Part shown: positions 1-10,451 of the stretch, piece after piece | How positions within the stretch are numbered: position 1 is the first letter of the stretch | How the letters are laid out: every line of letters starts with the position of its first letter | Source of the DNA: Oegoconia quadripuncta | Taxonomy: Eukaryota > Arthropoda > Insecta > Lepidoptera > Autostichidae | Assembly (NCBI GenBank): GCA_949316235.1 | Contig: OX438743.1 | Location: 38,223,242-38,287,241 of the forward strand | DNA: 64,000 bases | Direction: 5' to 3' | Program-made: the position numbers and the translations under genes | The notes under the pieces: model-generated | Database searches by the model: none | Told to the model about the DNA's origin: nothing | Seen by the model: only the letters and a program-made list of their open reading frames with translations

Positions 1-115
1 TGAAATAAGGCTACATTTCGTAAGAATAACACCGAGCACAATGATTGTTGTGGTCGAATATTTATGTATGCGTTTCCTTAACATGCAAATAAACGCTTTA
101 TCTATCTATCTATCT
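1..115 (+). repeat. LINE/SINE 3' tail ending in (TATC)n
   Basis: The segment runs from a GAAATAAGGCTACATTTCG motif to AAATAAACGC and then a TATC microsatellite. The same tail occurs at 21836-21945 with a TCAA-type end. A shared tail ending in different microsatellites is typical of non-LTR retrotransposon 3' ends. The family is not identified and the element is cut by the window edge. Confidence 0.55.
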
Positions 116-223
116 AAATAATTTATATAAAACATTTTAAAATTTAAAATACTCCCTGAAGCTTTGCATTAATAACAACATTTACATAACTAAATAAGCT
201 CTGTCATGATTATGACGATAATA

Positions 224-1182
224 TTAGGTCCTTACATATGAAATTGGCGTTTTGTCGTACTGGCCATTTTGATCTCAAATATCTCCTCTTTAGTTAGGAA
301 TTCCAATTTCAAATTTATACAACTATTTACTCATGGATTGTTTTTCGAAAACCGTAATCCATATGTTTTTTCCATCTTTGGTTTTTTCTTTGAGTCACTC
401 AGTTTACAAAATGGAAAACTTAAAATTTCGCGTTATTTACGAGTACGAGTTCAGCGGTGGCACCAGTGCTGCAGAAACAGCTCGAAGGATTAATGATGTG
501 TATGGCGGTGGTGTCGCAAAAGAAAACACAGTGCGTTTTGGTTCCAACGTTTTCGTTCTGGAAATTTCGACCTGCAAAACAAGACCCGTGGGCGGCCGGA
601 GTCCGAGGTTGATAATGAAAAATTGAAGGCTATTGTGGAAGCATCCGTCGCAAACCACGTCCGTGTTAGCTGCAGGCTGCGGTGTTCGTGACAAAACTGT
701 TTTAATCCACTTGAAGCAAATTGGGAAGGTGAAAAAGCTTGAAAGTTGGGTCCCTCACGAATTGAGTGGAGCAAATCGACAAACGCTTTTAAATCGAAAA
801 ACGCTTTAAAAAGGGATTTTAAATCGAATCATTACCTGTGATGAAAAGTTGATCTTGTACGAAACGCTCATCGCAATGGCTGAACCCTGGCGAACCAGCC
901 AAATCCTGCCCAAAAGATTACCATTTTTTTCGAAATTTGGATAACTTCTTGCAAGGGAAAAAATTCAACTCCGATGGGGCAGTCCAAAGCGCCTTCAAAG
1001 ATTTTATTGATTCCCGTCCGAATGGTTTTTTTAGTAAAGGGATCAATGAACTACCTATGAGATGGCAAAAGTGCATAAATAGAAATGGTACATACTTTGA
1101 TTAAATAAATATATTATATTTTGAAAAAATCGACTTTATGTTACTCCCTTACAAAACGCCAATTTCATAGGTAAGGACCTAA
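224..1182 (+). mobile_element. Decayed Tc1/mariner element (mariner family)
   Basis: Terminal inverted repeats of about 32 bases start TTAGGTCCTTAC and end GTAAGGACCTAA, and each end abuts a TA dinucleotide (222-223 and 1183-1184), the expected mariner target duplication. A transposase remnant starts at ATG 411. Its N-terminus reads like the mariner helix-turn-helix (GGTSAAETARRINDVYGGG). A frameshift follows near 535, then pieces matching the middle of the protein (VPHE, TCDEK) and the conserved C-terminus (NLDNFLQGKKFNSD, about 940-1100). The central catalytic DDD region is largely deleted, so the copy cannot encode active transposase. No other source of transposase is visible in the window. 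Confidence 0.9.
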
Positions 1183-2002
1183 TACTTATACTTTGACATT
1201 TTTTCTTACCTACTTCTGCAACGTATTAGACAATATACGTCATCACTTAAAATTTTTGCACCATCACTTGTTTTAAGAAGTTCAAGTGTAAGTAACTCTT
1301 TTTGTAGAGAGCTTCCTGATACAATTCCTGTCATCTCCACATAACTCTACAACAATCTGCTATTATATTCCAAATGCTGTATGTGGTATGTAAGTAGTCT
1401 TCACTGCACTATCGCATTAGGGTAAACCTGTAAAGATAGTTGTAAGTTTGGAAATAAATAAATAAATAAATGTTGTAGATGATCAAAATATTCCATACAT
1501 ACAATATTCCTTTTGAGATTAAACATTTCTTCATAAAGTATAATAATGACCAAATAACTTCCAAAACATAGTCTTCATACAGGTGAAAATTCACTTACCA
1601 AAGTACATTCCTAAGTGATCCACACGTTCAGCCGCCATAAAATTGCCTAGCTACAGCCCTGTCAGCTGTAAGCTGTAACGTGCTAGCTGGATTATGTAAA
1701 CATCTAGCCAGTGGCGGCGTGGCGGGCAGTTACGGACTGTTAAAACTACATCTGCCGCCCGGTGTTTGCTGCGAAAACACAAGCGCTAATACCAACGAGG
1801 GTACACTAAGGAGATTAAACGTAGAGAGGTACAAAATAGTGCTGCTGAAATCTTCATGATATCGTTTATTTATTCACAGGAACGGATTATTGTTATTCTA
1901 CAAAAGTTGTTCATTTATAATATTACGCCACAGATTACACAAACTGAAATCGTATAACGTGTAATTTATTTTATTGACACCTTTAATAAAAAATTAAATT
2001 AG
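1183..2002. other. Stretch without recognised gene
   Basis: AT-rich sequence with an AAAT microsatellite at about 1451-1471 and a GC-richer patch at about 1620-1780. I see no coding or repeat signature that I can name. Confidence 0.4.
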
Positions 2003-2250
2003 TGTGGTATCGGCATGGAACCAACACGTCTCTTCCCGTGGGTATCGTAAAAGGCGACTAAGGGCCTTTCTAGTGCCGTGTGGTTTCGGCACCTGAAAGA
2101 ACAGAAAGTGGCTGTTGAAAAAGGAGACAAAGGGATTTTCCACCAAACACTTCTATACCAACACGTGCAAGTTTTTACGGCGGTGGGCTCACCCCGTGTA
2201 AGGTTTGATTACTAAAAAGGTGAACCGTGAATGTTGTTTCAAGCATTAAA
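2003..2250 (+). repeat. Interspersed repeat family C, copy 1
   Basis: The hallmark is CTTCCCGTGGGTATCGTAAA followed by GGCGACTAAGGG, a segment around TTTCCACCAAACAC, and GTGAACCGTGAATGTTGTTT near the end. Related copies lie at 20752-20995, 56238-56520 and 57775-58160. It contains no coding potential. Here it is interrupted by an internal partial duplication of its own head. The class is unknown to me. Confidence 0.7.
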
Positions 2251-2251
2251 C

Positions 2252-2588
2252 TTTTTTTTTATGCACAACGGGTTGGTACTTGACCTCAATCACACCTGAT
2301 GTTAAGTGAAGATGAAGTCGAAGGTGGAAGCGTACTGACCCGGAAACCCCAACACATTTGGGGGACTGGCTATCTTATCTCTGACAACCGGAACACAACA
2401 ATGCTATTAACATTGCTGCTTGGCGGCTGATTTAGATAAGATGGTGGTAGCTAGCCAAGCGGACATTAAAAATACTGTATCACCAACCAAACCGAGTACT
2501 AAACATGTACCCCGCTGGGGATTTAACTCGCGACCTCCGAATCGTAAACCCAATGTTGTTTACATTGAGAGCCACGGCGGCGGTTTTG
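2252..2588 (-). mobile_element. tRNA-derived SINE-B, near full length
   Basis: Read on the minus strand it has a tRNA-like head with the B box GGTTCGATCCC-type motif (mutated here), then the body with CTGCCGCCAAGCAGCAATG and CAGAGATAAGATAGCCAGTC, and an A-rich end. The same consensus recurs at 3481-3742, 16132-16484, 22955-23275, 30728-31052 and 52603-52925. Confidence 0.85.
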
Positions 2589-2846
2589 CTTAGACGAAGT
2601 ATTCGGCTTTCAGGGCGTTTGTCACAGTATTATTTATCACAATCTAATTATTTAATCTGTATTCGAAACACTTTGGTAAAGTAAATAAAAATATTTTCTA
2701 TTGGAATTTGTTAAATCTAGGCAAAACAAACTAAACTAGCGCTTTCTACTACGTCTATGCAAGCTAAATAAATTAACAGTTTAATTTAAAATGTATTGGT
2801 ACCTAATGTTGGTATTTACCTATGTTTATACAGGGACGGAAGCAGG

Positions 2847-2958
2847 TCGTCCCATTCTCAACTCGTCCAAATCGCAACCCGTCCCACCCTCAACCCGTCC
2901 CACTCGTAGCTCGTCTCGTTCGCAACTCGTCCCATTCGCTACTTGTACCGTTCTTGGC
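2847..2958. repeat. 16-bp degenerate tandem repeat (7 units)
   Basis: Seven consecutive 16-base units follow the pattern TCGTCCCATTCGCAAC with substitutions and no length change. It lies inside two overlapping short frames, but a 16-bp period shifts the frame at every unit, so it is not a protein repeat. Confidence 0.8.
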
Positions 2959-3369
2959 TCGCCATTGGGTATGTAGCGTCTTGGCCACTAACATTTATAC
3001 CGCGCCTATGAAAAACTCTTTGGTCGGGCTCTCGGAATTCAAATAAATAATAATGAGCAATATTTTAATGTACGATTTTCCTAGTTACTTTTTAGATAAT
3101 TAATTGCTTGAATGTTTGGTGATGTATGTACCGTTCATGTGGGGAGCTGAATACGCATATATATTTAAGAAGAGTTGGTTGTGTCATTCCTCGAACAATC
3201 CCCGCATCCAAAACTCCTTCAGGTATATAACTAATTGAATAGTAATAAAAAATGCTGCAAATCATTTATTAAATCATCATTTATTAAAATACAACAAAAT
3301 TATACACTTTGTTTTATTTATTACATATGATAGTGAGCTGATGCTTAGATGTATCAATGATGCACATCT
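2959..3369. other. Stretch without recognised gene
   Basis: AT-rich sequence in which I can support no gene or repeat. Confidence 0.4.
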
Positions 3370-3830
3370 AACTAATTTAAGCGAAAATTTGGATGATTAT
3401 TTGTTTATTTAGTTGTTGCTCAAACAAGGCGTAACGGATGAACGTATTTTGATGAAATTTGGTGTACAGAGAACATGTTTTTTTAATTCACAAGGGTTAG
3501 CACTTGACCTCAATCACACCTGATGTTAAGTGAAGATGAGGCCGAAGGTGGATCTCTGACAACCGGAACACAACAATGCTATTAACATTGCTGTTCGGCG
3601 GCAGATTTAGATAAGATGGTAGTAGCTAGCCAGGCGGACATTTAAAATGCCCTCAACCAAACCGAGTACTAAACATGTACCCCGCTGGGGATCGAACACA
3701 CGACCTCCGATTCGTAAACCCTATGTTGTTTATAAAGTGAATAGTTCCCGCGGGATAAAAACATTAAACATATCCTCGATAAAGTTCTTCCACGCCGGCG
3801 AATCCGCGAGCGGAAAGCTAGTACATTATG
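3370..3830 (+). mobile_element. Helitron-like non-autonomous element split by a SINE
   Basis: The left part carries GTTGCTCAAAC and AACGGATGAACG. The right part carries TTCCCGCGGGATAAA, CTTCCACGC, GGCGAA and ends at GGAAAGCTAGT. This is the order seen in the uninterrupted copy at 9003-9238. A minus-strand SINE-B (3481-3742) separates the halves. The CTAG-type end after a GC-rich hairpin fits lepidopteran Helitrons. No Rep/helicase coding is present. Confidence 0.65.
3481..3742 (-). mobile_element. SINE-B inside a Helitron-like element
   Basis: It shares the body and B box with the other SINE-B copies. It lacks part of the body (the segment with CCGGAAACCCCAACACATTT is deleted). Its insertion splits the Helitron-like repeat, so it is younger than that element. 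Confidence 0.8.
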
Positions 3831-3949
3831 TATCTAGGGATTCATACCACCAAACTGAACAACTTTACTTACCACTGAATTCGCAAAATGTCGCAAATGT
3901 GCGAATTTTACTGCTTAAACGTTTTGATCTCGTTGGTTAGTTAAATCTC

Positions 3950-4130
3950 GTGGCGCAGTCGCAGTTTTCGATTAGCGAAGTTAAGTAATTACCCGCCTCC
4001 ACACTCCTCCCACTGTAACTCCTGTAAGCCAGGATCAACAGTGGTACTCTGCACAAGTTAAGTAATGTCTAACGCGGTCAGTGCCTGGATGGGTGACCAC
4101 TAGTGGCATTTTAATACGTCGCTTACATTC
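3950..4130 (+). mobile_element. 5S rRNA-derived SINE carrying a small insertion
   Basis: The motifs AGCGAAGTTAAG and GGTCAGTGCCTGGATGGGTG followed by ACCACTAGTGGCA match the internal promoter half of eukaryotic 5S rRNA (AAGTTAAGCA, then GGATGGGTGACC). Other copies lie at 21325-21436 and 28745-28895. The repeat context and altered 3' end argue for a 5S-derived SINE (SINE3-like) and not a 5S gene. A 65-bp segment (3990-4054) interrupts it. Confidence 0.75.
3990..4054. mobile_element. 65-bp insertion flanked by 12-bp target duplication
   Basis: The 12 bases AAGTTAAGTAAT occur at 3978-3989 and again at 4055-4066, exactly bracketing the extra segment, which starts TACCCGCCTCC. A related sequence (CCGCCTCCAGACTCCTCCCA) occurs at about 14344-14363. 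Confidence 0.75.
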
Positions 4131-4420
4131 GATCGCCAAATTTGGTGCCTATCCGTTAGACGTTTATCACCTTATCCTTACCTCTTACGCGCTTACGTCA
4201 AATTTAGCAATCGAACACAAGCGAGGTAAACGGCATATTATTAGCCATCAAACACAAAACTTATGACGTGGTACGGCCGCAGTTTACGAGCTGTAGTCGT
4301 GCTGTCGGGTTAAAAATGTCATAAATATCCTGAACTGTCACCCACATAAAGCTTTACATTGACCTTCCTACTATATAACATAAATACTGAGTTTCTTTAC
4401 CATAAGATTTAAAATTCCAT
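4131..4420. other. Stretch without recognised gene
   Basis: I recognise nothing here beyond ordinary AT-rich sequence. Confidence 0.35.
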
Positions 4421-4424
4421 CCAC

Positions 4425-4685
4425 ATCACCTGGATGAGTGGAAGTCTACCACTGTACGTTTCTCAAGAAACTTCCTACCACGTACGACCACCCTGTGGAA
4501 CGGACTTCCTGCAGCGGTATTCCCGAACGAGTACGACATTGGAACCTTCAAGAAGCGAGCCTACACCTTCCTCAAAGGCCGACAACGCATCTGTGACCCT
4601 TTTGGTGTTGCGGGTGTCCATGGGCGGCGGTGATTCCGTTCCATCAGGTGACCCGCATGCTCGTTTGCCAAAATGAGGAAATATA
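4425..4685 (+). mobile_element. LINE 3' end (reverse transcriptase C-terminal tail)
   Basis: One frame gives [20 protein letters not shown] and then [20 protein letters not shown], the usual non-LTR RT tail (LWN.LP...FK). It is followed by a 3' region with CATGGGCGGCGGTGAT and CCATCAGGTGACCCGCATGC. The same tail appears on the minus strand at 36148-36500. The copy is strongly 5'-truncated. Confidence 0.7.
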
Positions 4686-4689
4686 CCGT

Positions 4690-5040
4690 ATATTAGGTAA
4701 GTGAAATAGAAGATATTGGCAGAGGTAGTTTTTTTTTCAAAACCAAAATAAAGTGTTGTGTTATTTGAAGTCGCGTTTGTAGCATATTCTACATAATTAC
4801 ATAATTAAATTAAATAAAAAAAACTTGGAGTAAATATGAATTCCAAAGAAATTTCGCATGATAAAGAACCCTACGAATCCCGCCAGTCGCATACCAAATC
4901 TCCGGCCGGCGCGTGGGTCAATGATGATTTTGGGAAGAAACAAATTCAACTACCTATGCCAATAACTTCTATTTCAAGTGAAAGGTAAGTACCTAATATG
5001 CCCCTATTTTTTCCTTACGGTAAAAAAACTCTGTATATTC
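4690..5040. mobile_element. MITE-2 copy 1
   Basis: The left end has TTAGGTAAGTGAAATAGAAG...GGTAGTTT. The right end has its inverse, AACTACCTATGCCAATAACT then TCTATTTCAAGTGAAAGG. The interior shares AATCCCGCCAGTCGCATA with the copies at 29158-29450 and 36509-36893. It has no coding capacity, and its superfamily is not clear from the ends. Confidence 0.7.
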
Positions 5041-5361
5041 TGTCAGTGCGGTTTCTTTGTAATGTGACTACAATTCACTGTCGTACTCATTAATTAGCAG
5101 TTTCAGGAAACGGAGTGTATAATTTGTACTAAGTTAGTAATTAACAGGTTTGTGCTTCCCCTTTTTCATACTCAGAAGAGGTGTATTAGAGCAATGTACG
5201 GAGCAAATCAAAAGGAAAGGCATTCATCAAACTGAAATTATTAAACCTACTGTGTATGTACCTATATTATTGAAATCTGTCTTGTTCTTAAACAGCATTT
5301 ACATTATTATAAAATTCACGATACAAAGCTACCTCGCAAGACAAAAAATATTTTAAGTGAT

Positions 5362-5655
5362 CGATGCGAGTGCGGAGTCTCCCCGCAGACAATGGATCAC
5401 CTATTGTCTTCCTCCGCGTGTCCTGACAGCTGCGCCTTTGATGACCTCTTTAACGCCACAGAGAGTGCTGTTAGAGTGGCTAAGTTTTGTTCCAATAAAA
5501 TTTGAAACTTGCCTCGACTCGAAAAAAAGAAGACATTTATTTTTATTCCACATAATTTCCTTGTACAAACCTCTTTCGCAAAAGTATATATATGGAATGG
5601 GACCGAAATTGTTTAATCACTTACCTGACAAATTAAAAGAACAAAATTTTTGGCA
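5362..5655 (+). mobile_element. LINE C-terminal fragments
   Basis: A frame at 5362-5480 reads CECGVSPQTMDHLLSSSACP, the Cys/His motif found near the end of many non-LTR retrotransposon proteins. From about 5500 another frame gives GMGPKLFNHLPDKLKE, a second RT-tail motif. Both are short and broken, and I cannot assign the clade. Confidence 0.45.
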
Positions 5656-5663
5656 ACTAACCA

Positions 5664-5702
5664 CCTCTGTGGCTCAATGTAAACATCATTGGGTTTACGA
5701 AG
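5664..5702 (+). mobile_element. SINE-B head fragment
   Basis: CTCTGTGGCTCAATGTAAAC...TGGGTTTACGA matches the first half of the SINE-B tRNA-like head; the rest is missing. Confidence 0.5.
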
Positions 5703-6099
5703 ATGATGATATAAATATTTCTATGGTAAGTAACAAGAAAGATGTTTATGACAAAAAATACATAACCTGAAAAAACAAAATTATTGTTATGTTCTGTGCC
5801 TGTGACAGACGGACATGCAGACAGTCATCGTAAAAGCAAAAAGGCGATAGTAAACTGGCGCTACAATGGTAAGTCGTAGATCCCTGGAACAGACGAACGG
5901 GCGATGTAGTCATACTAATAAGTACTCTTTAGGTACCGAACCCTAAAAAAAACGTGCAAGTGCGTGCCGGATCACGCACAGTAGAGTTTCATAATCAGAA
6001 TACATATTTTAAAACAAAATAATTTCAATGTTAACCAGACCAGAGCAAAAGTTTGATTATTAAGATTGAAAAATTTGAAAAAAAAGATTCAGTAAATTT

Positions 6100-6470
6100 C
6101 AGAGTGTTGGGCTACAAAGAAGACGGTTGAAAGAAAATTGAATGCAGCGGAGATGAGAATGTTGAGATGAATGAGTGGAGTGACGAGGATGGATAAAATA
6201 AGGAATGAGTATGTAAGAGGGAGTTCAAAGTGGCATCCGTGACAGAAAACTTGAAGGGAAATCGTTTGGATTGGTATGGACATGTTATGAGGAGGGATGA
6301 AACGCATGTTACTAAGAGAGTGATGAATACCACGGAAAAGATGGATGGATTGTGTGAGGGGTGATATGAACGAAATGGGCGTGAATGATGAGGTAACGCC
6401 TGATAGAGGAGATTGAAATAAAAGTCTTACTGCATTGACACCAAATAAATTGGGACTAGGGCAAGGAGAT
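6100..6470 (+). mobile_element. RTE-like LINE fragment (RT C-terminal region)
   Basis: The plus strand encodes, with frameshifts, MRMLRWMSGVTRMDKIRNEY and then LDWYGHVMRRDETHVTKRVM, typical of the C-terminal third of lepidopteran endonuclease-reverse transcriptases. A better preserved copy lies on the minus strand at 32034-32545. The minus-strand open frames here are shadows. Confidence 0.7.
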
Positions 6471-7616
6471 GATGATGATTCAGTACATTTCATTGTAAAA
6501 GAAAGAGAAATAGAATGAACACAGGTTATTCGTTCTTCATGCGCTCCGAAATATGTGTGAAACTTTTCATGCAGTATAGGCTGATTAACCGCGAATTATA
6601 ATTATCTATTTTATACCAACATTCCGCATCACGCAGCCTGCGTTCCCTTGTTATACACTAATGATGTCGCACACAACAACAGCTGTAATATACAGCTAGC
6701 AGTGCAAGTAGTAGAGCAGTAACTCAACTATTGGCGAGATGGACAGGACTGCAAGGTAAAGACAGTCATTACAAAACGAGTACTATTTTATGACAGTACG
6801 AGTGTTGTAAGTCTTGTAATAACTAATTAGTCTATTGCATATATTAGTATTTCTATGACCATAATAAAAATTTTTAAAATATATTAAATGTCTATAGATA
6901 TAAAAAATCGTAAAGAATTCTAGATTTTAGGGAGTATAATGTCACGACATTTTGGCGAGTGGATGCCTTTATGGCACCACCAATTCCTATTGACCCAATT
7001 TTTTGTATGTTTACAATAATGGTGCCAAATTTAAACCTTTTTTCCTTCTCATGTTCTTTCTTTCTAAAGGCAATTTGTTGGAACGCGTATTACGTAAACA
7101 CTACTGAATGGTTTTAGATGAAGTTTTCATAGACATGAATAAATGGATAATAGGCTACATTTTGTATAGAAAAATTAATATGATCATCATCATAGGAGCC
7201 ACAGGGCGTCAAAGGCTGAACATAAAATTAATAGAATCAAAATGATTTTTATAGAATAGTTTGTTCATATAACCCGTGCGATCAACGCCGCAGGTAACAG
7301 CTAGTAAACAATAAAACAGGTTAATAATAAACAATGCACTATCCCTCATAGAGAATTTTATATCAAGTTGTTTTGCCGTTATACGAGTATTGTGTTGTAA
7401 TAGTCACAGAGCGGCCATCTCGGTTTGTTAGCAGTTCATTAAGGCTCGCGCGCGAAGACGGCGGTGCTCCGGTAATGTTCATTTGCCGCGCTTCGACCCC
7501 AACGAAGCAGTTTTTATGTTCTAACAATAAAGAGACATTGAAAAACTCACGGGTTACTTAAAATAAAAATGAGTAGGCGGCACAGTTATTCATACAGGTT
7601 TGTTCTATATAATTAA
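6471..7616. other. Stretch without recognised gene
   Basis: AT-rich, with a GC-richer patch near 7400-7510 that has a short open frame but no recognisable protein. I can support no gene. Confidence 0.35.
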
Positions 7617-7775
7617 CTAGATGTTGCTCGCAACTTCGTTCGCGAGGAATATTTCATCAAAAATTTTGCTTATATGTTAATCCAGGTCCTAATCTGTCTA
7701 CCTACCAAATTTCATCCAAATCCGTCCAGCGTTTGCTATCCGCTAGCTAGGTAACAAACAAACACACACATTTAG
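7617..7775 (-). mobile_element. Helitron-like fragment
   Basis: CTAGATGTTGCTCGCAACTT...CGCTAGCTAGG and the CCAAATTTCATCCAAATCC motif look like a degraded, reverse-oriented piece of the Helitron-like family. Weakly supported. Confidence 0.35.
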
Positions 7776-8137
7776 AGTTATCCTGTTCTCGTTCATGGAG
7801 AGTAGGCCAGTTACCGTTTTCTTGATCTAAGCTAATTTCTCTGCATCTTTTCTTTGATACCTGCCTGATATAGCATGTACTCTATCAAGCAGGTAACTCT
7901 TTAACCGATTTCCAATAAAAGACAAAGTTCTCATTTCGTTGCGTATAATTTTTAAAAGCAAACTAGAAAACTTCAATTACTGCGGCATCTGTCCCTCAGT
8001 CACAGCCATTATTCTAGAAAGTCTCGAAAGGTAAAGTTGCAAAGAATGGTGGATTAAATTCAGTTGTGTAATTAAAAAAGTTCAGGGGGCGTGATGGACA
8101 AAAAAAATATTGACCCGCCAAATGTGGCAATCGTTGA

Positions 8138-8452
8138 GCATCGGTGGGTCAGCGGTTAAGACGCGGACTCCCAATTTGGGAGGTCCGGGTTCGATTCCCA
8201 GCTAGGCCATGTACCAATGACTTTTTAAATTTAATTACTTATGTGCATATCCGACTACTCTTAAACGGTGAATGAAAACATCGTGAGGAAACCTGCGTGC
8301 CTGAGAAATAAAAATTCAAAGGCATGTGAAGTCTCCAACCAGCATTGGGCCAACGTGGTGGACTATGTCCCATACTCCCTCATACACGAGGGAAGGCCTA
8401 TATCCCTGCAGTGGAATGTGTACTGGCTGATGATGATGATAAAATAAAAACC
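8138..8452 (+). mobile_element. tRNA-derived SINE-D with RTE-type 3' end
   Basis: The head has a Pol III A box (GGGTCAGCGGTTAAG) and B box (GGTTCGATTCCCA). The body contains AAAACATCGTGAGGAAACCT, and the end reads GCAGTGGAATGTGTACTGGC followed by TGATGATGATGA. The last part resembles the RTE-like LINE end at about 54080-54112, which suggests mobilisation by that LINE. Confidence 0.8.
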
Positions 8453-8699
8453 GACTTCATAATTCAGCAGCGATCATTGTGTCGTCAAAGTACAACTAAT
8501 TACATTCTATTTGCGACTATCTCCGGAGTGAAATATCAGATGAACCAAATTTATACTGGATCACTCTGACGGTAAACACGTGACGTCAGATTACTAACTA
8601 GAAATATCGAATAACTCTTAACCCACAGTGGCACATTTTTTTTCCGTTGGACACTATTTAAGCACAATCTAAATATATATAACTCAAAGGTGACTGACA

Positions 8700-8908
8700 T
8701 AGTGATCTATCTATCAACGCCCAGCCCAAACCACTGGACGGATCGGGCTGAAATTTGGCATGCAGATAGATGTTATGACGTAGGCATCCGCTAAGAAAGG
8801 ATTTTGATAAATTCTACCCCCAAGGGAATAAAATAGGGGATGAAAGTTTGTTGTTTGATTTTTGATAAAATCTTCCACGCGGACGAAGTCGCGGGAGGAA
8901 AGCTAGTT
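8700..8908 (+). mobile_element. Helitron-like or Lep-repeat 3' end
   Basis: ACTGGACGGATCGGGCTGAA, then CTTCCACGCGGACGAAGTCG and the end GGAAAGCTAGTT. The final CTAGT after the GC-rich GCGGACGAAG motif matches the ends at 3825, 9235 and 19203. Confidence 0.55.
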
Positions 8909-9002
8909 TTTTGATATGATCAAAACTCTTGTGTATTCTGGCATCACGGACGTTATCTGTGACTGGGTGATACAATTAAAATACTTCAGCTCTCTACCTT
9001 AT

Positions 9003-9238
9003 CCTATATAACTAATATTATGAATGCGAAAGTTTGAATGTTTGTTTGTTTGTTGCTCAATCGCACGGCGAAACGAATGAGCGGATTTAGATGTAATTTG
9101 GTATATAGGTAGAACATACCTTGGATAAAAACGATATATTTTTTATCCTGATAATGGGAATCATTCCCGCGGGATAAATAAGCCTCCGCGATATAAGACA
9201 TTCTACGCAAGTGAAGCCGCAGGCGGACAGCTAGTCTA
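9003..9238 (+). mobile_element. Helitron-like non-autonomous element
   Basis: It starts ACTAATATTATGAATGCGAA, has GTTTGTTTGTTGCTCAATCG and ATTCCCGCGGGATAAATAAG, and ends GGACAGCTAGTC. It is an uninterrupted version of the copies at 3370-3830 and 18815-19205. It has no coding capacity. Confidence 0.65.
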
Positions 9239-9239
9239 T

Positions 9240-9929
9240 GATAATAACCTACGATCAATATTAGTACCTTGCCAACTACAAGTATATAAGACGGTGTTCT
9301 ATGTGACTGTATTGCTACCTTGGACTCAGCAGAACTACTTTCAACAAAGACAAATAGGGTGTAAAGTTGGGAGATAAGATTTGCACTGTCTCCCTCGGCA
9401 CATAGGAGTCTACCAATGGAAAGACAAAGCCAACAATTTCATTAAGTTAAAAATAGTTTGTGAAGATGTCATTAACAATTAAACACCAAGTGTCAGAAAA
9501 GGAAGTCGTTTGTTGTTGTCCAAAAGTTGCATGACTTGACATGGATTATTTTCCATTACAAGATCAATTATTTGTTGTTATCTTTATCTTTTATGTTGGC
9601 TGTAAATCTCTTAAGACGAAAGTCCAGCTTTGTATAGAACATATCGTTTGATGAAATGTTCTCGTCGAATAAAGAATACAATAAGTTACCTCAACTGACG
9701 TCACATTTATTATCATTTGAACCTATTGTTCGAACCTCAGAACGTAGAATACCTACGAGTATATAAAATGGTGACAATCATTACTAGCTATATTTTTTAA
9801 TTTATTGTATCATTATATTAAGAAAACCAACAGTATTTGACAAAGAATTATTATTTCAAGAGGTAACGCGATTGGAATAAATCGTCGCATGGGAAATGAT
9901 ATTATATTATTGAGATAAAAAGACGTTGA
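9240..9929. other. Stretch without recognised gene
   Basis: I see no coding frame or repeat that I can name. Confidence 0.35.
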
Positions 9930-10190
9930 TAGGATCTGTATGGTGTAGTGGTTATAAACGCTGATTGCTATACCAAAAGGTCGCAGGTTCGATTCCCGAT
10001 AGGGGCATATATTTGTATGATGAATTCGGACATGCGTCCCCGAGTTATTGATGTTTTTAAAGTATGTATTTATTTACAAAAAAATGTATTTGTGTAGTAT
10101 ATCAACCAACTGGTATACATAATACAAGCCTAGTTGCTTACTGTGGAACTGAATAGCACTGAGTGTAAGTCCAAGGATATTTATTTATTA
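9930..10190 (+). mobile_element. tRNA-derived SINE-A, full length
   Basis: The head has A box TGGTGTAGTGGTTATAAACG and B box GGTTCGATTCCCGATAGGGG. The body has ATACGGACATG-type sequence, then TATCAACCAACTGGTATACA and GTTGCTTACTGTGGAACT, and the tail AAGGATATTTATTTATT. Copies lie at 13157-13380, 13384-13680 and 54722-54985. Confidence 0.85.
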
Positions 10191-10451
10191 TACACCTATA
10201 TAGTATATCTTCTCATGTAAACGCATCTTACTGATAACTCCTGTAAATTATAATTATTATAAGTATGTATATTTGTTGACCAGTGTCTGTGCGTCATTTG
10301 GAGGCTCCACTGTAAACCAGCGTTGTAGTGAACGGCTACAACTCATGCTGAGTTAGAGACCTTTTGACTCCACCTTGCGACACCGACAATTAGATGGCAA
10401 AATACAATATTTACTTTTTTGTATGTCTCTCGACTGTGTAATACTTGTACT

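Noticed and set aside
9940..10015. tRNA-like sequence with A and B boxes (also at 8141, 12870, 18240, 31665, 49510, 54725)
   Set aside because: Each is followed by a shared family-specific body and tail, and the cloverleaf does not close. They are SINE heads, not tRNA genes.
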